DNA of 64,000 nt from Phenylobacterium sp. (GTDB taxonomy: Bacteria > Pseudomonadota > Alphaproteobacteria > Caulobacterales > Caulobacteraceae). The notes under the pieces were generated by a model. It did no database searches, was not told where the DNA came from, and worked only from the letters and a program-made list of their open reading frames with translations. This document shows, one piece after another, positions 18,533 to 29,177 of this stretch (positions are counted from its first letter, which is position 1; every line of letters begins with the position of its first letter). Made by a program: the position numbers and the translations under genes. The stretch lies in assembly GCF_022402485.1 (NCBI RefSeq), contig NZ_JAKRSA010000023.1, positions 62,001-126,000 on the forward strand, in the 5' to 3' direction.

Positions 18533-18931
18533 GTGACCGACGCCCCTATCAAGATCGAACGCCTGCGTAAGCGACCAGACTTTCTGGCTGCTGCGCGGGC
18601 GTTTTCGTGTGCCCGCGGTGCTGTGGTCGTCCAGGCCCGCAACCGTGAAGACCAAGCCCCGCTGGTCCGGGTGGGCTTTACTGCCACCCGCAAGGTCGGC
18701 GGTGCCGTCGTTCGCAACCGCGCCAAGCGGCGCATGCGGGCGGCCGCCCATGCCCTTTTGCCGACCTTGGCCAAGCCTGGATTCGACTATGTTCTCATCG
18801 CCCGAAGCGGCGCGCCGGTGCGAGCCTGGCCGCGTTTGCTTGACGATGTGAAAAGCGCGCTGATAAGCCTCGCGGCCGAAAGCGAGCGGCAGGCGGGCCC
18901 GTCTGCGACCGCAACCCCTCCTTCGCCCTGA
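18533..18931 (+). CDS. rnpA: Ribonuclease P protein component
   Basis: The protein subunit of RNase P, which trims tRNA 5' leaders with the RNA subunit (not in this window). It has 132 residues and starts with GTG. The signature [17 protein letters not shown] (RNR motif) and the early [16 protein letters not shown] are typical. It lies 36 bases after rpmH and 13 bases before yidC. Confidence 0.96.
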   Translation: MTDAPIKIERLRKRPDFLAAARAFSCARGAVVVQARNREDQAPLVRVGFTATRKVGGAVVRNRAKRRMRAAAHALLPTLAKPGFDYVLIARSGAPVRAWPRLLDDVKSALISLAAESERQAGPSATATPPSP

Positions 18932-18944
18932 GCGCGCTGACTCC

Positions 18945-20747
18945 ATGCAAAATGACAACACCCGCAACACGATCCTCTTCGTGGTCAGCGCGATCATCGT
19001 CCTGGTGGTCTATCAGTTCCTGGTGATCGAGCCGGCGGCCAGACGCCAGCAGGCCGAGGCCGCCCGCCTGGCGGCGGCAGAAGCCCCTGCGGACCCTGCA
19101 GCCGGCGCGGTGGGCAGAGACCCTGCCTTGCCCGGTGCGCCTGCCCAGATGGCCGATCGGGAGACCGTGGTGGCCAGCACGGCCCGGGCTCAGGTGGCGA
19201 CCCCGTCCTTGACCGGCTCCATCGCCCTGCGCGGCGCACGGATCGATGATCTGTTCCTGAACAACTACAAGGTCAGCGTCGATCGCGGGGCTGAGTCAGA
19301 GGAGCTTCTGCGCCCCGAGGGGGCGGAGTTTGCCTGGTTTGCCGAGTTCGGCTGGACCGGCGCCAATCTGCCGGGGCTACCGACCCCCGATACCCGCTGG
19401 GCCCTGGTGGATGGTGAGACCCTGACGCCCACCACCCCGATCACCTTGCGTTACGCTAACGGCCAGGGCCTGACCTTCACCCGTCAGATCGCGGTGGACG
19501 AGCGTTACATGTTCACCATCACCGACACGGTGGCCAATACCGGTGCTGGCCCTGTGACGCTCGCCCCCTATGGCTCGGTGCAGCGCCAGGGCATCCCCAG
19601 CGACCTGGGCAAAAACCAGATCGTTCACGAGGGAGCTGTCGGCTGGCTAGGCGAGGAGCTGCGCCTGGTGAAATACAACAAGTGGGCCAAGGAGGGGGGC
19701 CCCGAGGTCACCTCCAAGGGCGGCTGGCTGGGCATCACCGACAAGTACTGGCTCGCGGCCCTGATCCCCGAACAGGATGAGCAGCTCAAGGGCGAGTTCC
19801 GCGTCACCCGCGCCGGGCCAGTGGAAATTTTCGAAGCCAACTATGTGGGCCAGCCGCGCACCATTCCCGCAGGTCGCCAGATCAGCGAGACCACCCGCTT
19901 CTTCGCCGGGGCCAAAACCGTTCCCGTGCTGCGGGCCTATGAGCGTGATCTGAATATCCCCCGGCTCGATTCCGCCGTGGACTGGGGCAACTTCTGGTTC
20001 CTGACCCGTCCGCTGTTCGACTTCCTGAACTTCATCTACAAGCACGTCGGCAATGTGGGCCTGGCGATCCTGGCCCTGACCGTGGTGGTGAAGCTGGTCT
20101 TCTTCCCGCTCGCCAACAAGAGCTACGAGTCCCTGACCAAGATGAAGAAGGTGCAGCCTCAGATCGAGGAACTGCGCGCCAAATACAAGGACGACCCGGC
20201 GAAACAGCAGCAGGAGCTCCTGGGCCTCTACAAGTCCGAGAAGATCAATCCCCTGACCGGCTGTCTGCCCATGCTGCTGCAGATTCCCGTCTTCTACGCC
20301 CTTTATAAGGTGCTTACCGTCACCATCGAGATGCGGCATGCGCCCTTCTATGGCTGGATCGAGGACCTTTCGGCTCGGGATCCGACGACGATCTTCAACC
20401 TGTTCGGGGCCATTCCCTGGGATCCGGCCCTGACCCCGATGATCGGTGGCTTCCTGAACGGGCCGCTGCACCTGGGGGTGCTGCCCCTGCTCTATGGGTT
20501 CACCATGTGGCTGACCACCGCCATGAACCCGCCGGCCACCGACCCCATTCAGCAACGCATCTTCCAGCTGATGCCGATCTTGTTCACCTTCATCATGGCG
20601 CCGTTCGCCGCCGGCCTGCTGATCTACTGGATCTGGAACAACGTGCTGACCATCGGCCAGCAGTACCTGATCATGCGGAAATTCCAGGTCGATAACCCGA
20701 TCGACAGCCTGATCGCCCGGTTCAAGACCAAGAAGGTCGCCGAGTGA
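18945..20747 (+). CDS. yidC: Membrane protein insertase YidC
   Basis: A 600-residue insertase of the inner membrane that helps insert and fold membrane proteins with or without SecYEG. The N-terminal helix ([20 protein letters not shown]) is followed by a Pro/Ala-rich linker, the large periplasmic P1 beta domain (about residues 90-340), and the conserved five-helix core with the amphipathic loop [20 protein letters not shown] and [20 protein letters not shown]. Length and layout are typical for Gram-negative YidC. Its stop overlaps the GTG of engB by 4 bases. Confidence 0.98.
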   Translation: MQNDNTRNTILFVVSAIIVLVVYQFLVIEPAARRQQAEAARLAAAEAPADPAAGAVGRDPALPGAPAQMADRETVVASTARAQVATPSLTGSIALRGARIDDLFLNNYKVSVDRGAESEELLRPEGAEFAWFAEFGWTGANLPGLPTPDTRWALVDGETLTPTTPITLRYANGQGLTFTRQIAVDERYMFTITDTVANTGAGPVTLAPYGSVQRQGIPSDLGKNQIVHEGAVGWLGEELRLVKYNKWAKEGGPEVTSKGGWLGITDKYWLAALIPEQDEQLKGEFRVTRAGPVEIFEANYVGQPRTIPAGRQISETTRFFAGAKTVPVLRAYERDLNIPRLDSAVDWGNFWFLTRPLFDFLNFIYKHVGNVGLAILALTVVVKLVFFPLANKSYESLTKMKKVQPQIEELRAKYKDDPAKQQQELLGLYKSEKINPLTGCLPMLLQIPVFYALYKVLTVTIEMRHAPFYGWIEDLSARDPTTIFNLFGAIPWDPALTPMIGGFLNGPLHLGVLPLLYGFTMWLTTAMNPPATDPIQQRIFQLMPILFTFIMAPFAAGLLIYWIWNNVLTIGQQYLIMRKFQVDNPIDSLIARFKTKKVAE

Positions 20748-21397
20748 GCGACACCGACGACCTTTTCGACGCAGACGCCCTGGAGGCGGCCCGGATCCTG
20801 TTCGCCCGCAAGGCAGAGTTCATGATGGGGGCCGTCGCCATGGACGGTCTGCCAGCACCGGACCTGCCGGAGGTGGCCTTTGCCGGTCGCTCCAATGTGG
20901 GCAAGTCGTCCCTGATCAACGCCCTGGTGGGTCACAAGCACCTGGCCAGGGCCTCCAACGCCCCGGGCCGCACCCGGGAGGTCAACTTCTTTGTCCTGGA
21001 CGAACGGCTGCGCCTGGTGGACCTGCCCGGCTACGGCTTCGCCCGGGCCTCGCGCTCTGAGGTCAAGAAATTCCAGAACCTGGGTCGGGACTACCTGCGG
21101 GGCCGACCCAACCTGAAGCGGGCCTATCTGCTGATCGACGCCCGCCATGGGCTGAAAGAGGTCGACGGCGAGCCCATGGACGCCTTCGACAAGGCGGCAG
21201 TGTCCTACCAGATCGTGCTGACCAAGGCTGACAAGCTACGGCCGGCTGCGGTCGAGGCGGTGCGCCAGCAGACCGAGGCGGCCATCGCCAAGCGGCCGGC
21301 CGCCTTTCCCAGGGTGCTGGCTACCTCTTCGGAAACCGGCGCCGGCATGGCCGAACTGAGGGCCGAGATCGCGGCCGCCTGCGCCATCGCCCCCTGA
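20744..21397 (+). CDS. engB: Ribosome biogenesis GTPase YsxC/EngB
   Basis: A 217-residue GTPase needed for 50S assembly. G1 is [15 protein letters not shown]3 is DLPGYGFA, G4 is TKADK and G5 is SSETG, all in order. The GTG start overlaps the yidC stop (GTGA), indicating coupling. The 3' end converges on the amidohydrolase gene. Confidence 0.97.
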   Translation: MSDTDDLFDADALEAARILFARKAEFMMGAVAMDGLPAPDLPEVAFAGRSNVGKSSLINALVGHKHLARASNAPGRTREVNFFVLDERLRLVDLPGYGFARASRSEVKKFQNLGRDYLRGRPNLKRAYLLIDARHGLKEVDGEPMDAFDKAAVSYQIVLTKADKLRPAAVEAVRQQTEAAIAKRPAAFPRVLATSSETGAGMAELRAEIAAACAIAP

Positions 21398-21411
21398 CCC
21401 CGGCTCAGGGG
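21391..21411. terminator. Possible bidirectional terminator between engB and the amidohydrolase gene
   Basis: CCCCTGA (21391-21397) and TCAGGGG (21405-21411) form a 7-bp stem with a 7-base loop. The engB stop codon and the convergent amidohydrolase stop codon are both inside the stem. No strong T-run follows on either side. Confidence 0.35.
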
Positions 21412-22700
21412 CGCTTGACGGTCTCTCCGCCCTTCATCACGAACACTGGGGCCTCCAGCAGGGTGACATCGGCCAGGGGGTCGCCAACCACCCCCACCAT
21501 ATCGCCCCAGGCACCGGGCGCCACGACACCCACCTGGCCCGCCTGGCCCAGGGCCTCGGCAGCGTTCACCGTTGCGGACTGGATCGCCTGCAATGGGGTG
21601 GCGCCGTACCTGACCATGACCGCGAACTGGCGGCCGTTCTGGCCATGGGGAAAGACGCCGGCGTCGGTGCCATAGACCATCTTCACCCCGGCCCGGAGGG
21701 CCTTGCGGAAGTTCTCCCGCTGGATCTCGGCGATGTCGCGGTCCTTGCGCAGATTGTCCTCCAGCACGCCGTTCTTGCGCCCCTCGGACTGGGTGTACTC
21801 GGTATTGTAGATGTCCATGCTGAACCAGACCCCGTGCTCCCGGGCCAGGCGGATACCCTCATCGTCCACCAGGCTGGCATGCTCGATGGTGTCGACGCCC
21901 CCCAGAATAGCCGCCCGGATTCCGGGTGCCCCATGGGCGTGGGCGGCGACCTTCATACCGGCCATCTGGGCGGCTTCGGTGACCGCCTTGATCTCATCGA
22001 TAGCCATCTGTTGGGCACCCGGCTCTGAACCCCGGGAGAACACCCCACCGGTGGCGCAGATCTTGATCACCTGAGCCCCGTACTTGCGCAGGGTCCGCAC
22101 ATTGCGTCGGGCCGCCTCAGGGCCGTCAGACACGTAGGGGCTCTTTTCGTCCATGGACGGCGGGAAGAAGGTGGAGTCGCAGTGGCCGCCTGTGGCGCCA
22201 AAGGAATAGGCGGCCGAGACGATCCGGGGTCCAGGGATATGGCCCTCGCTGACCGCCTCGCGCAGACCGACATCGCCGTAGAATTCCGAGCCCAGGTTCC
22301 GCACCGTGGTGAAGCCGGCCTCCAGGGTGTCCTTGGCGTTACGGACGCCCACAGCCGTCCAGAAGGCGTCGGAAAACTGCAGATAGCTGTAGCCCCCATA
22401 GACCGGGCTCGAGGTCAGGTGGACATGCATGTCGATCAGGCCAGGCAACAGGGTCACCCCAGGCAGGTCCAACTGTTCGACCTCCGGCGGGGTCGGCAAG
22501 GGCTGGGTTCCGGAACCCACATGGACCACCTTTCCGTCCGTGATCACCACCACGGGATCAGCCAGCATGCGCCCGGTGACCGGGTCGAGCAGGTGGGCGG
22601 CCCGGACCACCACCGTCTGCGCCTGCGCAGCACAGGCGATGAAGCTGAGCGCCGCGGCACCCAGGAGGCGGTTGCGAAGACGATTCTTGTCCATGGTCAT
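21405..22700 (-). CDS. Exported amidohydrolase-family metal-dependent hydrolase
   Basis: A 431-residue amidohydrolase with a signal peptide ending AQAQ near residue 28. Metal-binding motifs of the imidazolonepropionase / Xaa-Pro dipeptidase-type branch are visible: DMHVHL, KICATGGVFSRG, HAHGAPGI, IEHASLVDD and YGTDAGVFPHGQNG. Members of this exported group hydrolyse dipeptides or cyclic amides; the substrate cannot be set. The ATG at 22700 gives the signal peptide; the open frame runs on to 22820. It diverges from argB with about 180 bases between. Confidence 0.85.
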   Translation of the reverse strand: MTMDKNRLRNRLLGAAALSFIACAAQAQTVVVRAAHLLDPVTGRMLADPVVVITDGKVVHVGSGTQPLPTPPEVEQLDLPGVTLLPGLIDMHVHLTSSPVYGGYSYLQFSDAFWTAVGVRNAKDTLEAGFTTVRNLGSEFYGDVGLREAVSEGHIPGPRIVSAAYSFGATGGHCDSTFFPPSMDEKSPYVSDGPEAARRNVRTLRKYGAQVIKICATGGVFSRGSEPGAQQMAIDEIKAVTEAAQMAGMKVAAHAHGAPGIRAAILGGVDTIEHASLVDDEGIRLAREHGVWFSMDIYNTEYTQSEGRKNGVLEDNLRKDRDIAEIQRENFRKALRAGVKMVYGTDAGVFPHGQNGRQFAVMVRYGATPLQAIQSATVNAAEALGQAGQVGVVAPGAWGDMVGVVGDPLADVTLLEAPVFVMKGGETVKRP

Positions 22701-22882
22701 GTCCCCCGACTCGCGAGCCCATATTGGCCCTCTGATGGGCATAAGCGTGCGGCGGGCCGGCGTCGATTCGAGATTCATGCCTTGCCGGGGCGATCTGGTG
22801 GGCGCTGAAGCGGTGGGCACCGGGTGACAGGGTCGCCGCTGTCGGCTATCGGGGCGATCCAGGATCAGGGAGCCGCCGACAC

Positions 22883-23797
22883 GTGACCGACACCCCCGAA
22901 GAGGAAGGCTGGGCCACTGCCCGCACGCTGGCCGAGGCCCTGCCCTTCATTCAGCATTACGACCGCGAAACCGTGGTCATCAAATACGGCGGCCACGCCA
23001 TGGGCGAGGAGTCGGTGGCCAAGCTGTTCGCCGCCGATGCGGTGCTGCTGAAAATGCTCGGGGTGCACCCGGTGGTGGTGCACGGGGGCGGACCGCAGAT
23101 CTCCCGGATGCTGGACAAGGCCGGGGTGAAGTCGAGCTTCGTGGACGGTCTGAGGGTTACCGACTCCGCCACCATGGAAGTGGCCGAAATGGTGCTGTCA
23201 GGTGCCATCAACAAGGAAATCGCCAACTGGATCACCCTGGCCGGCGCAGAAGCCGATGTCCGCGGGGTCGGCCTGTCGGGCAAGGACGCCCGACTGATCA
23301 CGGTGGAAAAGGCCGTGCGGACCCGCAAGGACCCCGACAGCCAGATCGAGCAGGCCGTGGACCTCGGCTTCGTCGGCGAGCCCACCAAGGTTGATCCGAA
23401 GCTGATCGAAGCCCTGATCTATGCCGATGAGGACTATGTCCCGGTGATCGCCCCCATCGGGGTCTCCAAGGACGGCGAGACCTATAACATCAATGCTGAC
23501 ACCGTGGCCGGGGCCCTGGCCGGTGCCCTGCGGGCCAAGCGAATGCTGCTGCTCACCGACGTGAAGGGCGTGCTCGACGTCGACGGTCAGCTGATCCGGC
23601 AGATGAACGTCGCTGAAGCCCGGGAAGCCATTGCCTCAGGGGTCGCCACCGGCGGCATGATCCCCAAGCTGGAGACCGCGATCAATGCGGTGGAGTCCGG
23701 GGTGCAGGCCGTGGTGATCCTGGACGGCCGGCGTCCCCATGCCATGCTGGTGGAGCTGTTCTCCGAACACGGTGCCGGCACTCTGATCTCGGCATGA
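22883..23797 (+). CDS. argB: Acetylglutamate kinase
   Basis: Phosphorylates N-acetylglutamate in arginine biosynthesis. The 304-residue protein shows [11 protein letters not shown] near the N-terminus, [26 protein letters not shown] and [11 protein letters not shown], all standard for ArgB. It starts with GTG. The stop overlaps the ATG of the HAD gene by 4 bases (ATGA). Confidence 0.98.
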   Translation: MTDTPEEEGWATARTLAEALPFIQHYDRETVVIKYGGHAMGEESVAKLFAADAVLLKMLGVHPVVVHGGGPQISRMLDKAGVKSSFVDGLRVTDSATMEVAEMVLSGAINKEIANWITLAGAEADVRGVGLSGKDARLITVEKAVRTRKDPDSQIEQAVDLGFVGEPTKVDPKLIEALIYADEDYVPVIAPIGVSKDGETYNINADTVAGALAGALRAKRMLLLTDVKGVLDVDGQLIRQMNVAEAREAIASGVATGGMIPKLETAINAVESGVQAVVILDGRRPHAMLVELFSEHGAGTLISA

Positions 23798-24459
23798 ACA
23801 TCGACCTCACCCATATCGACACCTGGCTGTTCGACCTGGACAACACCCTCTACCCGGCCGAATCCGGGTTCATGGGCGAGGTCGAGACCCGGATGACGAC
23901 CTTTGTGGCCAAGGTCACGGGACTGCCCTCCGACCAGGCCTACGCCCTGCAGAAGCGCTACCTGGCCGAACACGGCCTGACCCTGCGTGGGCTGATGCTC
24001 GACCACGGGGTAGACCCGGCCGACTTTCACGCCCTGTTCCACGACCTGTCCCTGCATGTCCTGGCCCACGACGCCGACCTGCTGGAAGCGCTGGAACGCC
24101 TGCCGGGGCGCCGACTGATCTTCACCAACGCCGACGCCATCCATGCCGAGCGGGTGCTGTCGCACCTGGGGCTGCATCATCTGTTCGACGATGTGTTTCA
24201 CATCGAGTCCTTCGGCTTTCGGCCAAAGCCCGATCCCGGCGCCTTTACGGCCATGCTGGACGCCCATGGCATGACCCCGCAGGCCACGGCCTTTTTCGAG
24301 GATTCCGAGCGTAATCTCGCGCCAGCGGCCGACCTTGGCATGACCACTGTACTGGTGGGCGCCCACGCGGCGGCGTCCCCTGCGCCCTTCATCCACCACC
24401 GCACCGAAAAGCTGGCGCCGTTCCTGGCGACCGCACGCCTGAGGGAGACCCGCCCATGA
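23794..24459 (+). CDS. HAD-family pyrimidine 5'-nucleotidase
   Basis: A 221-residue haloacid dehalogenase-type phosphatase. Motif I is [11 protein letters not shown], motif II IFTNADA, motif III the Lys in [11 protein letters not shown], and motif [14 protein letters not shown]. The FDLDNTLYP variant and NAD after motif II point to the SDT1/pyrimidine 5'-nucleotidase branch. It overlaps argB before it and dapD after it by 4 bases each, so the three are probably one operon. Confidence 0.88.
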   Translation: MNIDLTHIDTWLFDLDNTLYPAESGFMGEVETRMTTFVAKVTGLPSDQAYALQKRYLAEHGLTLRGLMLDHGVDPADFHALFHDLSLHVLAHDADLLEALERLPGRRLIFTNADAIHAERVLSHLGLHHLFDDVFHIESFGFRPKPDPGAFTAMLDAHGMTPQATAFFEDSERNLAPAADLGMTTVLVGAHAAASPAPFIHHRTEKLAPFLATARLRETRP

Positions 24460-25295
24460 CCGCCCTGACCTTTGATGATCTGAAGACCGAGATTGAAGCC
24501 GCCTGGGAGGCCCGGGACGGGATCTCTACCGCCACCAAGGGGCCGGTGCGCACGGCAGTGGATGAAACCCTGCGCCTGCTCGATGAGGGCCGCCTGCGGG
24601 TGGCCGAGCGGGGGGACGATGGCCAGTGGGAAGTTCGCCAGTGGGCCAAGCAGGCGATCCTGCTGTCCTTCCGCCTGAACCCCAACAGCGTCATGCACGC
24701 CGGCCCCCCAGGTCCCTATTGGGACAAGGTGCCGACCAAGTTCGACGGCTGGGACGCCCCGCAGTTCCAGGAGGCCGGCTTCCGGGCCGTCCCCGGCGCC
24801 GTGGTGCGTCGCGGCGCCTATGTCGGCAAGAATGTGGTGCTGATGCCCTCCTTCGTGAACATCGGCGCCTATGTGGATGAGGGGACCATGGTCGACACCT
24901 GGGCCACGGTGGGGTCCTGCGCCCAGATCGGCAAGGGTGTGCACATTTCCGGCGGGGCCGGCATTGGCGGGGTCCTGGAGCCCCTCCAGGCCAATCCCAC
25001 CATCGTCGAGGACGGCTGCTTCATCGGGGCCCGTTCCGAGGTGGCCGAGGGCGTCATCGTCCGCGAGGGCGCGGTTCTGTCCATGGGGGTCTTCATCACT
25101 GCCTCCACCAAGATTGTCGACCGCAAGACCGGTCAGACCTATCGCGGCGAGGTGCCCGCCTATTCGGTGGTGGTGCCAGGCTCCCTGCCCGATCCCCACG
25201 GGACCGGCCCGTCGCTCTATTGCGCCGTGATCGTCAAGACCGTGGACGCTCAAACCCGGTCGAAGACCAGCGTCAACGAGCTCCTGCGCGACTGA
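24456..25295 (+). CDS. dapD: Tetrahydrodipicolinate N-succinyltransferase
   Basis: Transfers succinyl from succinyl-CoA to tetrahydrodipicolinate in the succinylase route to lysine and meso-diaminopimelate. The 279-residue protein has an N-terminal helical part and a left-handed beta-helix of hexapeptide repeats ([38 protein letters not shown]). The motif [17 protein letters not shown] is family-specific. It starts in an ATGA overlap with the HAD gene and is followed 62 bases later by dapE, the desuccinylase of the same pathway. Confidence 0.98.
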   Translation: MTALTFDDLKTEIEAAWEARDGISTATKGPVRTAVDETLRLLDEGRLRVAERGDDGQWEVRQWAKQAILLSFRLNPNSVMHAGPPGPYWDKVPTKFDGWDAPQFQEAGFRAVPGAVVRRGAYVGKNVVLMPSFVNIGAYVDEGTMVDTWATVGSCAQIGKGVHISGGAGIGGVLEPLQANPTIVEDGCFIGARSEVAEGVIVREGAVLSMGVFITASTKIVDRKTGQTYRGEVPAYSVVVPGSLPDPHGTGPSLYCAVIVKTVDAQTRSKTSVNELLRD

Positions 25296-25357
25296 TCGGG
25301 CAGGCGGGCCTCAGGACGCCATTGCGACAGGGCGCGACGATGGCTAACTGCTGACCT

Positions 25358-26515
25358 ATGAGCAGCCTCGATCCCGTCCGCCTGACCCAGGACCTTATCC
25401 GCCGTCCTTCGGTGACCCCCGCCGACGCTGGGGCCATGGACGTGTTGCAGGCCGAACTCGACAAGCTCGGCTTCACCTGCCGCCGCATGCGGTTTGGTGA
25501 GATCGAAAACCTCTATGCCCGCTGGGGCAGCGCCCGACCGAACCTGTGTTTTGCCGGCCACACCGATGTGGTGCCGGTGGGCGACGCGAACGCCTGGAGC
25601 CAGGACGCCTTCGCCGCAGAGATCGTCGACGGGGTGCTGATCGGCCGTGGCGCCGTGGACATGAAGAGCGCCCTGGCCGCCTTCGCCGCCGCCGCCGCCG
25701 CCGCCTTGGCCCGCGGGGAGGTCCGTGGCTCCTTGTCCTTCCTGATCACCGGCGACGAGGAAGGGATCGCCCACGACGGCACAAAAAAGGTCGTGGAAGC
25801 CCTCATGGCCGAGGGCGAAGTCATCGATCACTGCGTGGTGGGCGAACCCACCAGCGCTGAGACCTTCGGCGACATGATCAAGATCGGTCGCCGGGGCTCG
25901 ATCAATGCCGAGATCCTCGTGGAGGGCCGCCAGGGGCACGTGGCCTACCCCCACAGGGCCGCCAATCCTGTGCCGGTCCTGGTCCGCATCCTGGCCGCCC
26001 TGGACGCCCATGTGCTGGATGAGGGCTATACAGGCTTCCAGCCGTCCAATCTGGAGATCACCACCGTCGATGTGGGCAATGCCGCCACCAATGTGATTGC
26101 GGCCCAGGCCAGGGCGCGGGTGAACATTCGCTTCAATCCCACCCATACGGGCGCCGACCTCGCCGCCTGGATCGAGGCCGTGGCCCAGGCTCAGGGTCAG
26201 GGCTTTGGCGGCAACGTGCGGGTCACCCCATCCATCAGCGGAGAGGCCTTCCTGACCGCGCCTGGGGATTTCACCGATCTGGTCGCCGCCGCAGTCCGTG
26301 ACGTGGCCGGCCGTGATCCGGAGCTATCCACCACCGGCGGTACATCTGATGCACGCTTCATTCGCGCCCTGTGCCCGGTGGTAGAACTCGGCCTGGTCGG
26401 CAAGACCATGCATGCGGTCGATGAGCGCGCGCCTGTTGCTGAGATTCGCGATCTGCAGGCCGTCTATGAGCGTCTGATCGCCCGCTATTTCGCCAGGTTC
26501 GGCGCGGCTGCGTAG
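25358..26515 (+). CDS. dapE: Succinyl-diaminopimelate desuccinylase
   Basis: A 385-residue zinc peptidase-family (M20) enzyme that removes succinate from N-succinyl-LL-DAP. Metal and catalytic motifs are [32 protein letters not shown] and the C-terminal MHAVDERA. The ending segment [12 protein letters not shown] is typical of DapE. The gene overlaps the convergent truA gene by 31 bases at its 3' end. Confidence 0.97.
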   Translation: MSSLDPVRLTQDLIRRPSVTPADAGAMDVLQAELDKLGFTCRRMRFGEIENLYARWGSARPNLCFAGHTDVVPVGDANAWSQDAFAAEIVDGVLIGRGAVDMKSALAAFAAAAAAALARGEVRGSLSFLITGDEEGIAHDGTKKVVEALMAEGEVIDHCVVGEPTSAETFGDMIKIGRRGSINAEILVEGRQGHVAYPHRAANPVPVLVRILAALDAHVLDEGYTGFQPSNLEITTVDVGNAATNVIAAQARARVNIRFNPTHTGADLAAWIEAVAQAQGQGFGGNVRVTPSISGEAFLTAPGDFTDLVAAAVRDVAGRDPELSTTGGTSDARFIRALCPVVELGLVGKTMHAVDERAPVAEIRDLQAVYERLIARYFARFGAAA

Positions 26516-27249
26516 CTGACCCCGACCAGATAGAGGCCGGTGGCGGGTGCCACGGGGCCGCACGCACGGCGATCCCGCGCCGCCAGCGCCTCGCCCACAT
26601 CTGCGGCGCTCCAGCGTCCCAGCCCCACTTCGGCCAGGGTGCCGGTCATAGACCGGACCTGTCGGTGAAGAAACGAACGGGACGCAAACTCCAGCACCAC
26701 CGCCTCGCCGTCGCGGCACACCCGGGCCACATCCAGGGTCTTCATGGGCGATTTGGCCTGGCATTGCAGGTCACGGAAGGTGGTGAAGTCATGATGGCCC
26801 ACCAGAACCTGGGCGGCGGCATGCATGGCCTCAGCGTCCAGCGGCTTCTTCACATGCCAGACCCGGCCCCAGTCGAGGGCGGGCGGCGCCGTACGATTGA
26901 GAATGCGATAGATGTAATGCCGCTCGGTGGCTGAAAACCGGGCATGCCAGCGGGGATCCTCCATGAGCTCGGCCGAGAGGATGGCGATAGGCTGGGGCAC
27001 AAGGTGGGCATTGAGGGCGTCGCGGACCACCTCGGCCTTCCAGGCCTTGTCCAGGTCCACATGCACCACCTGGCCGATGGCGTGGACGCCGGTGTCGGTG
27101 CGCCCAGCCGCCTGCAGCCGCAGATCCTGGCCACAGAACCCTTTCACCGCAGCCTCGATGGCACCCTGCACCGAGGCCAGTCCGGCCTGGGCCTGAAAGC
27201 CTCGATAGGGTCGACCATCATATTCGACGATGAGCTTGTAGCGCGGCAT
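26485..27249 (-). CDS. truA: tRNA pseudouridine(38-40) synthase
   Basis: Modifies U38-U40 in the anticodon stem of many tRNAs. The 254-residue protein begins [19 protein letters not shown] and contains the catalytic Asp in [17 protein letters not shown], as in all Tru[20 protein letters not shown] is the conserved C-terminal motif. Its start shares one base with the fmt stop (TGATG), so it is coupled to fmt. It overlaps dapE tail to tail. Confidence 0.97.
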   Translation of the reverse strand: MPRYKLIVEYDGRPYRGFQAQAGLASVQGAIEAAVKGFCGQDLRLQAAGRTDTGVHAIGQVVHVDLDKAWKAEVVRDALNAHLVPQPIAILSAELMEDPRWHARFSATERHYIYRILNRTAPPALDWGRVWHVKKPLDAEAMHAAAQVLVGHHDFTTFRDLQCQAKSPMKTLDVARVCRDGEAVVLEFASRSFLHRQVRSMTGTLAEVGLGRWSAADVGEALAARDRRACGPVAPATGLYLVGVSYAAAPNLAK

Positions 27250-28175
27250 CAGAGGAGCGTCGTCCCGGCCGGCAGGGGAAAGCCGCGCAGGAACTCCTCT
27301 GCGTCCTGAGGTCCGCGCCCTTCGCGCTGCAACCGCAAGAGCCGGACAGCGCCCTCCCCACAGGCCACCAGCAGTCGATCGTCCAGCACCTCGCCTGGGC
27401 CCCCGACGCCTTCCTCGCGGACGCAGGCGAGCACTTTGACCCGCACAGGGCCCTTGTCGCTGGGGGCTTCGAACCAGGCGCCCGGGAACGGTGACAGGCC
27501 ACGGATCTGGCCATCGGTGCGGCTGGCTGGCCGCGGCCAGCGGATACGCGCCGCCTTGGGGCCAATCTTCTTGGCGTAGGTGACGCCGTCCTCAGCCTGG
27601 GGAACCTCCACGGCGACCCCGGCTTCAATCTTCGGCAGGGTGTCTACCAACAGCGCGGCACCGGCTTCCGCCAGCCGATCGTGAATGTCCCCAGCGGTGT
27701 CCCGGGGGCCAATCCTGACCGTGGCGGTGGCCAGCACCGGGCCCTCGTCGAGACCTTCGGTCATGCGCATCACCTGGATGCCGGTGATCTCGTCGCCGGC
27801 CATCACGGCCCGCTGAATGGGTGCAGCGCCCCGCCAGCGGGGCAGAAGCGAGCCATGCAGATTAAAGGCACCGAGCCTCGGGGCCTCCAGCACGTCCCGG
27901 GTCAGTATCTGGCCATAGGCGACCACACAGGCGGCATCGAGGTTGAGGGCGCGAAAGGCGGCGATCTCATCAGGGTCGCGCATGGAGGCCGGGGTGCGAA
28001 CCTGCAGGCCATGGTCCAGGGCGAAGGCATGGACCGGAGAGGGCTTCAAAGTCTGGCCGCGCCCCCGGGGGGCCGGGGGCTGGGAATAGACACAGACGAT
28101 ATCGTGGCCGGCCGCCACCAGACGGGCCAGGGCGACGACGGCGAAGTCAGGGGTTCCGAGAAAGGCCAGGCGCAT
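27249..28175 (-). CDS. fmt: Methionyl-tRNA formyltransferase
   Basis: Formylates initiator Met-tRNA. The 308-residue protein starts [13 protein letters not shown], has the folate-site motif [19 protein letters not shown], and the [11 protein letters not shown] and KIGPKAARI segments usual for Fmt. Together with truA and the nearby def gene it forms the common translation-initiation neighbourhood, although here def is separated by a small convergent lipoprotein gene. Confidence 0.97.
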   Translation of the reverse strand: MRLAFLGTPDFAVVALARLVAAGHDIVCVYSQPPAPRGRGQTLKPSPVHAFALDHGLQVRTPASMRDPDEIAAFRALNLDAACVVAYGQILTRDVLEAPRLGAFNLHGSLLPRWRGAAPIQRAVMAGDEITGIQVMRMTEGLDEGPVLATATVRIGPRDTAGDIHDRLAEAGAALLVDTLPKIEAGVAVEVPQAEDGVTYAKKIGPKAARIRWPRPASRTDGQIRGLSPFPGAWFEAPSDKGPVRVKVLACVREEGVGGPGEVLDDRLLVACGEGAVRLLRLQREGRGPQDAEEFLRGFPLPAGTTLL

Positions 28176-28274
28176 GGACGCCGTTTACCCCGCCCCGTAG
28201 GGTGCGCAAAGCCGGGGGAGTGATCTGTGTTGCGGCATCGCTCTTTGGCGGCTTCAGGAAAAGAGGAAACCCCA

Positions 28275-28541
28275 ATGCGCAAGACCCTGACCATGACGGC
28301 CGCCGCCCTCGCGGCCCTGGCCCTGGCGGCCTGCACCGAAGCTGAACAGGCCGAAGTCGAAGCCAATGTCGATGATGCAGCCGCTGAAGCCTCACAGGCC
28401 GCCTCTGACGTGGCCGACGCGGCAGAAGAGGCGGGCTCTGACGCGGCCGCCATGGTGGAGGGCGCGGCCCAGGAGGCCGGTGCAGCCATGCAAAAGGCCG
28501 GCGAGGACCTGAGCGACGCCGCCAGCGACGCGGAAAACTGA
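28275..28541 (+). CDS. Small Ala/Glu-rich lipoprotein
   Basis: An 88-residue protein with a lipoprotein signal: a lipobox LAAC places the lipidated Cys at residue 20. The mature part is almost only Ala, Glu, Asp, Ser and Gln, in a helical heptad-like pattern (DVADAAEEAGSDAAAMVEGA), acidic and without cysteines. This suggests an extended helix in the periplasm, possibly a small structural lipoprotein. The ATG at 28275 follows AGAGGAAAC. Function unknown. Confidence 0.7.
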   Translation: MRKTLTMTAAALAALALAACTEAEQAEVEANVDDAAAEASQAASDVADAAEEAGSDAAAMVEGAAQEAGAAMQKAGEDLSDAASDAEN

Positions 28542-28610
28542 TCAGACCCGTCTGAGACTCTCCGAGGGCGGTTCGCGGTGCGGGCCGCCCCCAGGGATCT
28601 TTGACCGGGA

Positions 28611-29120
28611 TCAGGCGGCGCGAATCTGCTTCTTGACCTTGGCCACGGCGCGGTCGCGCTTCAGGCGCGACAGATGGTCGATGAACAGCACCCCCTGCAG
28701 GTGGTCCATCTCGTGCTGGATGCAGACGGCAAACAGCCCCTCTGCGTCCTCCTCCACCAGATCGCCCTGATAGTTGAGGTAGCGCAGCTTGACCTGGGCC
28801 GGGCGATCGACCTCGTCATAGATGTCTGGAACCGACAGGCAGCCCTCCTCATAGGGGGCGGTGTCGTCTGACGACCAGAGAATCTCAGGATTGACGAAAT
28901 ATCGGGGCTCACGCGGCTGATCTGGGCCAGCCAGGTCCATGACAATGACCCGCTTGGGCACACCGATCTGGATCGCGGCCAGGCCGATGCCCGGCGCGTC
29001 GTACATGGTCTCCAACATGTCATCCATAAGGGCGCGCAGATCGTCGTCCACGGCCTCGACCGGCTGGGAGACCTGTTTCAGGATCGGATTTGGGACCGTC
29101 AGGATTTCGCGGATAGCCAT
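28611..29120 (-). CDS. def: Peptide deformylase
   Basis: Removes the formyl group from nascent proteins. The 169-residue enzyme has all three motifs: [10 protein letters not shown] (residues 44-53), EEGCLSVP with metal ligand C94, and QHEMDHLQG with H136 and H140. The order and spacing are those of type 1 deformylases. It lies downstream of rmuC on the same strand. Confidence 0.97.
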   Translation of the reverse strand: MAIREILTVPNPILKQVSQPVEAVDDDLRALMDDMLETMYDAPGIGLAAIQIGVPKRVIVMDLAGPDQPREPRYFVNPEILWSSDDTAPYEEGCLSVPDIYDEVDRPAQVKLRYLNYQGDLVEEDAEGLFAVCIQHEMDHLQGVLFIDHLSRLKRDRAVAKVKKQIRAA

Positions 29121-29177
29121 TCCCCGGAGGTAAGGGGCCGGCTGGCGAGCGTCAAGACCAGCCCGCTGCGCCTGACA

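Noticed and set aside
28566..28590. Hairpin between the small lipoprotein gene and def
   Set aside because: Only six good base pairs with a long loop and no T-run; not strong enough to call a terminator.
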